From Adiantum capillus-veneris (Eukaryota > Streptophyta > Polypodiopsida > Polypodiales > Pteridaceae): a stretch of DNA of 64,000 nucleotides. Location: assembly GCA_014529385.2 (NCBI GenBank), contig CM043944.1, positions 173,230,740 through 173,294,739 on the forward strand, in the 5' to 3' direction. The position numbers were made by a program, and so were the translations under genes. Positions 56,017 to 64,000 of the stretch are shown piece after piece. The notes beneath the pieces were generated by a model. The model did no database searches and was not told the origin of the DNA. It saw nothing but the letters and a program-made list of their open reading frames with translations. Numbering within the stretch: position 1 is the stretch's first letter; every line of letters starts with the position of its first letter.

Positions 56017-57366
56017 GCGAAAAGTGAGCTACAAAGTGTTTTGCTTTTCATTGATAATTTAATAGGTTAGAATTGCTATTTTCGGGTTATTTTGGGATTT
56101 ATTTGCTTTATTTTAGCCATTTTCTAGCAAAAAATATAGAAAAAAATCCATAATCCAGATGGAAACACAACAGAAGACTTGCCGGATCAAAGCAAGGTAA
56201 AGAAGACACAGAAAAAATAGGGATTGCGAAGGTGACAGGCCAAAATGACCACCGTCATGACGGGACCTCCAAAAGGAGAAATCTGCAAAAATTGTAGAAC
56301 CGGAGCAAACGAGGTCCAAATTTGGAAATTTGCGAGCCTAAACCGCATCTCGCAAAAAGTTTTGGCCACAGGTAAAAGATGGGAAAATTTAGTGTCGGAG
56401 TCTCAATTACATATAGAGGGGTTAGGCTAGAAATCTCTCATTTGAGTCATTTTCCATTGTGAGAGAGAGAGAGCTCCCTACAACAGTTGAGACTTCCAGG
56501 AGCTCATCCATTGTGCATGGTCACCACATCGACATCAGATATGAGAGGTATAATCGTCAACACTGACTCTAAGTGTTATTTACTTCAGTTAGTCGCAAAA
56601 CCTCGCCAACACCACCATCACAATCTGTGCACACATACAGTAGACCGGTTGTTAGGAAGACATAGAGGCCACCAAATGGAACCAAAATTGAAAGGCACAA
56701 TGCCTATAGCTTAGGGATCAAGCCTATGACCTCGGAAAGCGTGAAGGAAGCCGGCCAAAAAACCCTAATTTCACAGGGCCTACAGAAGGGCAGCTGACCC
56801 AAAGTGATCGAAAATGAGCCAAAACTCATAGGCAGCAAGCCAATAACCTTGACAAACCAACTGAATGGTTAGACCATGAAAAAGTTCTTCAAAACGGAGC
56901 ATAAAGTCCCTATCTGACGAAAACTGCGCAAAGCGTCACAATACTCTAACGGGCCGACCAAGTGACCAAATGACACCAAATTTGACAGGGTACATCCAAA
57001 AGAGGTCAACTATGAGTTGGAATGTGGCCACTCAAGAAAAAGCTCTTCCACAAGGGCAAACACCAGCAACAGCCCAGAAAGACGTCCAAATGGTCGTTCT
57101 TGGTGATGTAAGCACCAAAAGAACAACCGAATGTTTTGATGGAAGGTCAAAAGGAAATGAAAGTCAGCCTGAGTCATACAATGACCAAAACGAATGGCGA
57201 CCATCACCTAAGTGGTCTACTCCGACTCCAGGAACAGCTAAGTGCTGCAAACAGGGAGTACACTTTTCGAAATTGGTTAAAACTTAATGTGTGTGTCTAG
57301 GAGAGCCTACTAACACCATTGTGGTCAACTAACATTAAAAAAACTTGTAAAAATGACCAGTTGTTG

Positions 57367-57384
57367 AGTCTATCGCGATAGACT
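57367..57384. repeat. Palindrome E-5
   Basis: Perfect AGTCTATCGCGATAGACT. A box-like CCCCAAATATCAAA starts 68 nt downstream. Confidence 0.95.
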
Positions 57385-57504
57385 TGCTCATACACTTAGA
57401 CAAGTAAAATTTTGATTGTGACTTCATAAAGGGTACTAACAAGGAATAATGACCCCAAATATCAAATCAAAGTGTAAAATTGCTCTCTCTTGACCAAGTA
57501 ACTG

Positions 57505-57522
57505 AGTCTATCGCGATAGACA
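57505..57522. repeat. Palindrome E-6
   Basis: AGTCTATCGCGATAGACA, perfect over the inner 16 bases. The box CACCAAATTTT starts at 57599 after exactly 76 nt. Confidence 0.93.
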
Positions 57523-57792
57523 AACTATTTTTATCTTTGGGGGGAGGCTTTTCAAAATTTTTACAAGGATAGACTTGGGGAAGCATATGGAGGCAGTACA
57601 CCAAATTTTGAGACAAGATGGACTCATATGGCAAGCCGAGATAGACTTGATAGCAACTCAGAGTCAGAACAGGGCACCTCAATGGCAGACAGTTAAAATT
57701 CACATGTGAGAGGTCAAGAAACCTTACATCAACTAGGAGAAGGCAGACAGATGACTACAGAGCCAAAATATAACAAAATGACACTAAGTCTT

Positions 57793-57810
57793 AGTCTATC
57801 GTGATAGACT
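57793..57810. repeat. Palindrome E-7
   Basis: AGTCTATCGTGATAGACT with one mismatch; the flanking CTT/AAG extends the pairing to 24 bp. Confidence 0.9.
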
Positions 57811-58092
57811 AAGTAGAATGACAAAGGGCTATCTGATCAAAAATTGGAATCAACAGTTGGCTTCTACATGATGCAAGAAGGCTACCCCCTAAGTTTGAGC
57901 CCAAAACAACACAAAGTGAGGGAGATAGACCAACATCTCCTTGGAGGGAATGTGAAAAAATGGAAGTTGATCCAAAAAGGGGTCATTTGACATCCACTTG
58001 AGATGGAAATGGGATCAGATCATGTACAAGACATGAGGAACCAACTGGTGGAGTCACATGTGGAAAATATATCTCCTGTCAAAAGATAGCAT

Positions 58093-58108
58093 GTCTATCG
58101 CGATAGAC
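58093..58108. repeat. Palindrome E-8
   Basis: Perfect 16-bp GTCTATCGCGATAGAC. Measured from the 18-bp frame (58092-58109), the box CACAAAATTTCAAGG starts at 58186 after 76 nt. Confidence 0.93.
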
Positions 58109-58390
58109 TGGGCAGAATTTGCAAATGAGCTGATCTTCAGTTTGTGACTATAGGGTGACCTTACATGCCCTATGCACATACACCACACAAAATTTCAAGG
58201 CATTTGGACTTGTTCTCCTTCATCAACAACATTAATTTGAAGCCGTCAGAGTCAGACAATGAAAGAGCTTGTCTATCTGCTAACATTTTACCTTAACTCA
58301 TCTTGGGATTAAGAAGGCTCACCTAGATGCATGATTAAGTGGTAATCAATTTAGAAAATAAGTACTATGTTTGTACATTAACCGTTACTT

Positions 58391-60132
58391 GTGAATACAG
58401 GATCCATGGACGCTTCTCCGGGAAAAAGAAAAGGCAAGAACCTGGCAACGGAAGGTGCAATACCCTATACACTTCTACCCAATTCATTAAAGCCAGCAGC
58501 CACATGGATACTTGCAGACGTGCAACATGCAACAGCCTTTCAAATCTACCAAGGTTCCTATGTGGATGACAAAGGAAATTTAGTGGATACAATAATGATC
58601 CCGAAGGAGGCAGAAAATTATCTGAAAAGATCACCGCAAAGGTCCTGGCTGAAAAAAGTTGGCTTGTGGAACTTTGTTTCACTACCACCAGTGGGGATAG
58701 ATTTCAAGAGGGTACAACACCTAATTGAAACTATCCAAGAAGACGGAACTTGTAGGGTGGCAGGCATGGATAATGAGATAATGGAGATTCAAATCACCAA
58801 GGAAATCATCAAAGAAGCATTAAAATTTTCTGATCAGGGAGCCAACATGAGAGAAAGAAGAAAGAATCTCAAAATCTATCTGCAAAGATCCAAACTGCCT
58901 TCTTTTGAGCTCATAGCAAACCCGTAAGAGAACTGACACAGGTATACACTCAATGTGTGTTGAGCTACAGCAAGAGACCGCCTAGATACACTACACCACA
59001 TGGGGTCGTCTCAACAACAATGACCTGGGCTATGGGAATGACACATGAGTTCTATATAGATCATGCATCATATCTGTTTGAGGAAGTGACAAAGCTACGA
59101 CAAGACAAGCCAAATTACATTGCAGGAGAAGAAGTCCTCACCAGAATAATATACCAGGCCATAGGCTCGGCAGATCAGCTACCACCTGCTCCTCATCAAA
59201 ACGACTAGCTGATGTTAAGAGAGAATGAAGACGAAGATTCAGTCACAAAATTTGAAGAGCAAAAGCTGGCCGAACAAATGGAAAAGTAATCAGAGATGAT
59301 GTGGTACAACGCCATGCAACTAGAGAAGGAGATGCTACAAGGGCTCTCCAGATCAGGCAAGACAGCAGTAGAGCTATGGGAAGAGTGGAATGCCCCGATG
59401 TTACCCTATGCTCTGCTGAAATATGAAACACTAACACATCAACGACAGCTCGAAAAGGAAGAACAAGTTCCAGTATTTGAAGGAGAATTACAAGATTGGG
59501 AACAACAAAGCAGAATAGTAGATAGCCAGCCAAAGTGGAGGCGTCAATGGCTTTTGGATCATCCTAACAACCTGATCCACTTAGTCAATGCACCACCTGA
59601 GCTGAGAAATGATAGGACTTTTTGCCCAACGCCCCGAACTTATACTTACAGCCAACATAAATCCTTACAAAGCAGAAATCTTACATGGCTGAACTATCCA
59701 GTATTGTCAGGGCCTGCTGAAGGAGAGAGAATATCCGGTTCTTGCATGGTGAAAACCCTTCAGGGCGCCATCGCAAAATTCGAAGGCTCTCCCGACCTAT
59801 CCTGCAAGATGCTTTGTAAAATAGCTCAGACTTTTTTGGCATGTCTCACAGTGTTCTCAGAAAGCTGGAGTTTAGAGTACATGAATACAGAAAGAAGCAT
59901 ATCAGAGCTATCATATGATCTAAGTGGGCCACCTACAGAGCCAGTTTTGTATGCCTACTTCAGAAGGCTCATGTTTTTGCCTAGCTACCATCTCCAAACA
60001 TTCGAAGAAGCATTTTACATCGGCTTCTTCATGTATAAATCAAAAGTTTTTGGTCCATTAATGGCGAGCGAATCTATGCGATATGATGCGTTTCTACATC
60101 AAATAAACCAGGAAGAAAGACAACGACATTGA
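58391..60132 (+). pseudogene. Element E 3' ORF, unrecognised
   Basis: About 580 codons, broken by one frameshift near 58922 and by stops near 59206 and 59287. A likely start is ATG at 58406 (context ATCCATGG), right after the acceptor-like TACAG at 58396-58400. Landmarks: LLPNSLKPAATWILADVQHA, FKRVQHLIETIQEDGTC, IQITKEIIKEALKF, TPHGVVSTTMTWAMGMTHEF, then the long last frame 59296-60132 (WEEWNAPMLPYALLKYE, RRLMFLPSYHLQTFEEAFY). No signal peptide or clear membrane segment. Extra 3' ORFs are common in OTA elements, and the ITKEIIKEAL phrase recalls plant-transposon-associated proteins. That link is a guess. Confidence 0.5.
58396..58408 (+). promoter_or_regulatory. Putative splice acceptor and start of the 3' ORF
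   Basis: TACAG/GATCCATG: AG at 58399-58400, ATG at 58406 in frame with the 3' ORF. The upstream pyrimidine tract is only moderate. Confidence 0.35.
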
Positions 60133-60167
60133 AGACAAAGACAGTCATGTCGTGGTAGACATGAACT

Positions 60168-60180
60168 AGGAGGGGGGGAG
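60168..60180 (+). other. Element E polypurine tract
   Basis: AGGAGGGGGGGAG directly before the 3' LTR start TGTTGG, the usual plus-strand priming site. Confidence 0.92.
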
Positions 60181-60459
60181 TGTTGGAGCCCAACTTGTTC
60201 AACTGTTGTAATGAGCCCACCTTGTAAAGACTATCAAATTCCCATTTTTATGTCAGAGACGTCTTATCATTTTGATCCACTTGTCTGGGTTATGTAAAGA
60301 TTAATCAGTCAGTCAGAACCCAGATGTGTTTCCACTTTGTAATTATGATGAATAGAACCCCATGTACATTTTTGAGCTAAGGTGACTAAAGTATAAAAGT
60401 CACCTTAGAACCATTTTTGAAATAACATTTGAATAATTAATCCTGTGTCGTACAAGTCT

Positions 60460-60492
<33 letters not shown>

Positions 60493-61124
60493 CGAGAGTG
60501 TGTGTGTCTTATCCTCTTCGCTACGCTCATCTCCCTCATCGGATTCACGACACGACCACACCATCGCGGTAGCCTCTCCGAGAGCTACGCGCCCACGCCA
60601 CGCATTCGCACTTTCGAGCTGTTCGCGAGCGATCCTTCCTCGAGCTTGTTTTGCTTGTAAGTAGCACAAACAGTGTCTGTTTTCAACAATCAAGTATTTT
60701 ATGGAATGAGTGAGAGATTAGCTACACATAGATACTCATAGACTTAGGTTTCGTACACTTTTAGATTATGACCTATGAGTCTATCGCGACTGTATTTGAG
60801 ATAACTAGGGTTAAAATCTGGTGAGATTAGACTTATAGGTAAGTATATCCTATTGAGAGGATGGTGCCTAACAAGTTGGATGCGATCCTGACTTCATTTG
60901 ATGTGTAAACGGTGTTGTGAGCATTTAGGGATAGAGTGGGTTGCAGTCAACAAGGATTATTGATTGATGCATCATAGAAGTGCGTATGTGTAGGTTGGTC
61001 TCAGCCTGACAAGCTAATGAGATTGCCTCTGTGCACCTACGGGTTAGTCGTGTCATCGGATGATAAGTATGTTGTCTGTGCCGTGCTTGTGAGCATGAAC
61101 AGGGGAGTAGTTTGCCCTAAAACA
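60181..61124 (+). mobile_element. Element E 3' LTR (944 bp)
   Basis: Same ends as the 5' LTR. TATAAAAG at 60392-60399 in the same inverted repeat, GA repeat shortened (60461-60497), half-site GAGTCTATCGCGAC at 60777-60790. Confidence 0.95.
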
Positions 61125-64000
61125 CCCTATAACTTCCATCATTTGGATTAAGGTTTCCTTAACCAACACTTTTCCCCCCCTAACATATGTGAGGGCACAA
61201 CCGTTGCTGGACTTCGCTTCCAAGTGGAGAAGTTTCTATGCGTTTTCAGTGCGCGGGAATGGATAGTTACCTGACTAATCAGGTCCACCCATCCATGATT
61301 GACAACCTTAGTCAATCCCCACTTAGCACCCCGCACTCACGCATGATACTTTGTTATTTAATTACTACCACGTTCTTATCACAATTAAAATAAAGATTCC
61401 TTTTATCCTTCATAACAGGATTTCATTAAAACGACCCTTGAAAACAGTATTGAAAACATTCTTTTAGCAAATAGACATCTTTAAACTTAAGACAAGGTAC
61501 TGTCACTCTAAAGTAACTCTGACCAGTATTGGCTTGTCTCAAAACCACCTATACAGGGGTGGAAAAACGACATCCATTCCTTATTTATAAAAACTGGGGT
61601 GGAAAAATTCATCACCCAAAATCCGGGCGTCCATATGCCAACCGGTTGCCCATACAACCGGGCGGTTCCTCTAGGGTAAAAATGATATCCTAAGTAATAT
61701 CCACAAGCACAAACAAGCACATGGTAAAGACTCCACGTGCACTGAGGAAACCGACTCATCCATGGCTGATTCACCATCATTACTCATTACCTGGAGTAAA
61801 ATATCCCAAGGAATCAGAGGTGTCTTGAGACAAGCTGTCTTAAGGATGATCAAACATTTCTTTCCTATGTCAGCCAGTCTTAGCCCAAACATTTCTTTCC
61901 TATTTACAAACAATGCTCATCGGTTTCTTGAAAGTTACCTTCCATTTTCGGCCAGTTATTCCTTCCTAGTTCTTACGTATGCAATGTTAATCTTTAAAAG
62001 AACTTTAAGCTATTTAAAGACTTAAGTGAATAAATGCAAATCCATATGAGAGTGGTCAGACATCTTTTGCTGCACTGGCGCCTGTAGACTCTCCTCTGCA
62101 GACCTATGACTAGGCCCAATCTCATGGTCATGGGATGCCCTAGTCCTTTTGTGTGTTGTATCTTTCTCATCGGACAAAGGATTTTCTTGGGTCCTTTTCG
62201 GAGCCATAGTGGTAGCCTTTATACAAGGATACTTAATCAATCAAAGAATTAAATAAATAATTTCTCTTATTTCTTTTATCCAAAAATAGAAATTTTGGAG
62301 TAAATAAGTATCTTTGATAAATATCTGGGTGATATATTTTCTCCTTGGCTTCCTAGTAGTATCATTATTCTTTTGTAATTATCTCATAATTATTGGAGCT
62401 ATTTTACTAAATTCCTTATTCAATTTTTGTTCCAAAATATCCTAAATCGGCTTTAGTAATTTATTGATTACTTTTCTGCTTGTGGGATATTTATCCTAGG
62501 TGGATTTTGATGTATTATAACCCTAGTAATTATCTTGTTAATTTGATTTGCTAATTTTTCTTCTCAATTTATAGACAAAACTAGATAAATTTACCTAAAC
62601 TAATTATCTGGGCATGAACTATTTATCTTAGGTACCTAACAGTAATTGCTACCTCTGATACTTATTCTATAGTTATCTAGGTAACTTAACTAATTTTCCC
62701 CTTTAATTTACCCAAAAATATGGTTTTTTGACTAAGATAATTAGCTAAATAAAATTTTTGTGGCTAAGCTAATTATAATTGGTTCTTCAACATGTAAAAT
62801 AACTCTGATAAATATCACATAATTATCTAACATGATTTTCTAATTTCCCTCTTTAATTTATCCTTAAAAAACAAGGTTTTTTGCCTAAGATAATTAGCTT
62901 TAAAAAATCTCTATGGCTAAGCTTATTATCATGACTTTTTTAACATGTACACTAAGTCTGATAAATAGCACATAATTATCTATCATGTTTTCCTAATTTC
63001 CCTCTTTCATTTACCTTCAAAAATAGAGTTTTTTGCCTAGGATAATTAGCTAAATTATCTTTCTATGGCTAAGATAATTATCATGGCTTCTTTAACATGT
63101 ACACTAACTTTGATAAATAGCACATAGTTATCTAACATGTTTTTATAATTTATCACTTTAATTTATGGCTAAAATAGTTAATTTTAGCTTACTTAAATAC
63201 TTAGATTAATTATCTATTAATGAGTAATTTATCCTGTGTTTCTAATAGTATTTTCTAACTGAGGTAATTAACTTAAATTTTTTTGAGTTAATTAAATAGA
63301 TTTCCCATCAGTTTTTTTATTAAAAATAGCTAAATTCTGCTTAATTAATTACAAAAACTAATCAAAAAATTAAGAGATAATTTTCCTAGCATCTTGATAG
63401 TTTAATATAGCTCTAGTAATTATCCTATACAATTCTAAGTTCAATTAGTATAATTACCATTAATTTATGATTAAAATGATTAATTTCAATCGTAATATAG
63501 CTTACTAATTAATTAAATTAATATCCCTAAGCTTAATCTAAATAATCAACAGAGAATTAAGAATTAGGAGAGTAATTTAGAGTGTAAGTAAGTTTAATTT
63601 TCTTAATTATTAGATTAATTAAGAAAAAGAAGTAAATTAGTATAATTTTTTGCTAATTAAAAATGGTTAAACTAATTACCGTGGATTAATCAACTAGATT
63701 TTTGGCTCTCTAGTGATTTTTTAGTAGAGTTCTCTCTAGGTGAGAGAGAAATGGTCAGGACTAGTCTGAATTTTTTTGTGAAGAGAGGGGACCTATTTAT
63801 AAGTTTTTAGGGCTCTTAGGCTGACTTTGGCAGTTTCTTGTACCTCAAGCGAGCCCCCAGCCTCTCCCTAGCGCCACCTACTACTAAATCTTGCCTGGAC
63901 CAGTTCATCACTGCCCCACACAACCCCCAGATCCACAGAATCAATTTTTTGCTATTTTTTGACTATTAATGATTAATTTTGGAAATATCTGCAATTATCT
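61125..64000 (-). mobile_element. Element F 5' LTR, outer part (continues past window)
   Basis: Resumes with CCCTA, the second copy of the element E target duplication, and is collinear with 35310-38257 of the 3' LTR. It has an extra 20-odd bases near 61890-61915. About 300 bp remain outside the window. Confidence 0.92.
62715..63170. repeat. 152-bp minisatellite in element F 5' LTR (three units)
   Basis: The landmark CTAAGATAATTAGC or its variant is at 62732, 62885 and 63037, with periods of 153 and 152 bp. Confidence 0.85.

Larger units (their letters stand above)
56017..58390 (+). other. Element E 3' non-coding tract with four palindromes
   Basis: About 2.4 kb without a supported ORF between the post-integrase ORF and the 3' ORF. 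Palindromes E-5 to E-8 lie at 57367-58108, spaced 138, 288 and 299 bp centre to centre. A short GA run is at 56461-56473. Confidence 0.7.
43905..61124 (+). mobile_element. Element E: complete 17.2 kb OTA-like Ty3 retrotransposon
   Basis: LTRs 43905-44888 and 60181-61124, both TG...CA, flanked by CCCTA at 43900-43904 and 61125-61129. Asp-tRNA PBS at 44890-44907, polypurine tract at 60168-60180. Order: leader with palindromes and long inverted repeat, gag, protease, RT, RNase H, integrase, second protease-like ORF, non-coding tract with palindromes, 3' ORF. It inserted in the 5' LTR of element F, opposite in orientation. All coding parts carry frameshifts or stops and the integrase core is deleted, so it cannot move by itself. 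Confidence 0.95.
35099..64000 (-). mobile_element. Element F: chromovirus (Ty3) with 3.45 kb LTRs, split by element E
   Basis: Minus-strand element: 3' LTR 35099-38551, pol 38587-41748, gag to about 42830, PBS 43673-43684, and 5' LTR from 43687. That 5' LTR is interrupted by element E at 43904/61125 and resumes to the right edge, where about 300 bp of it still lie outside. It is recognised as a chromovirus by the FFDD RT and a C-terminal chromodomain. The two LTR copies differ by roughly 8-10% in stretches I compared by eye, so it is older than element E. Confidence 0.9.

Noticed and set aside
45644-58109. Spaced palindromic repeats as a CRISPR-like array
   Set aside because: Spacing is irregular, there are no uniform spacers or cas genes, and the sequence is a plant retrotransposon.

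Overview
This window is a nested pile of plant LTR retrotransposons, and I see no host protein gene, rRNA, tRNA gene or CRISPR array in it. A land plant with a large, repeat-rich genome is indicated by primer-binding sites (PBS) matching plant initiator-Met and Asp tRNAs, by Ty3 elements carrying a chromodomain, by very long Ogre/Tat/Athila-like (OTA-like) Ty3 elements, and by Tork-like Ty1/copia proteins. I cannot name the species.

Layout. (1) 1-4557, minus: 5' end of an OTA-like Ty3 element (element A), with LTR 3629-4557, Asp-tRNA PBS, a leader with four palindromes, and a nearly open gag running off the left edge. It sits inside (2) a copia element (B, minus; LTR about 7116-7376, gag and pol 4558-6725). 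(3) 7377-12440, minus: an internally deleted OTA-like relative (C) that keeps nucleocapsid, protease and post-integrase parts. (4) 12441-15318, minus: the 5' part of a second copia (D). (5) 15319-19436 and 27539-28990, minus: remains of another OTA-like element (H), split by (6) a chromovirus on the plus strand (G; 19437-27538). (7) 30595-33800: small gag-like remnants. (8) 35099 to the right edge, minus: a chromovirus with 3.45 kb LTRs (F). Its 5' LTR is split by (9) a complete 17.2 kb OTA-like element on the plus strand (E; 43905-61124) with TG...CA LTRs and a CCCTA target duplication.

Coding order in E is gag, protease, RT, RNase H, integrase, a second protease-like domain with a tryptophan-motif tail, a non-coding tract, then a separate 3' ORF. 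E is decayed: many frames are broken and the integrase core is deleted. A, C and E are clearly related through Gag and protease.

The most interesting signal is a repeated cis module in the non-coding parts of E and A. Each unit has a palindrome with a CGCG core followed, 68-76 nt downstream, by a CACCAAATTTCAAGG-like box. The palindrome sequence is completely different in the two elements, yet the arrangement is kept. E also has a 291-bp, 97% identical inverted repeat in its leader, a splice donor/acceptor pair that could feed the 3' ORF, and a second retropepsin-like domain after integrase. All homology statements are by-eye reading against known family patterns; no database search was run.
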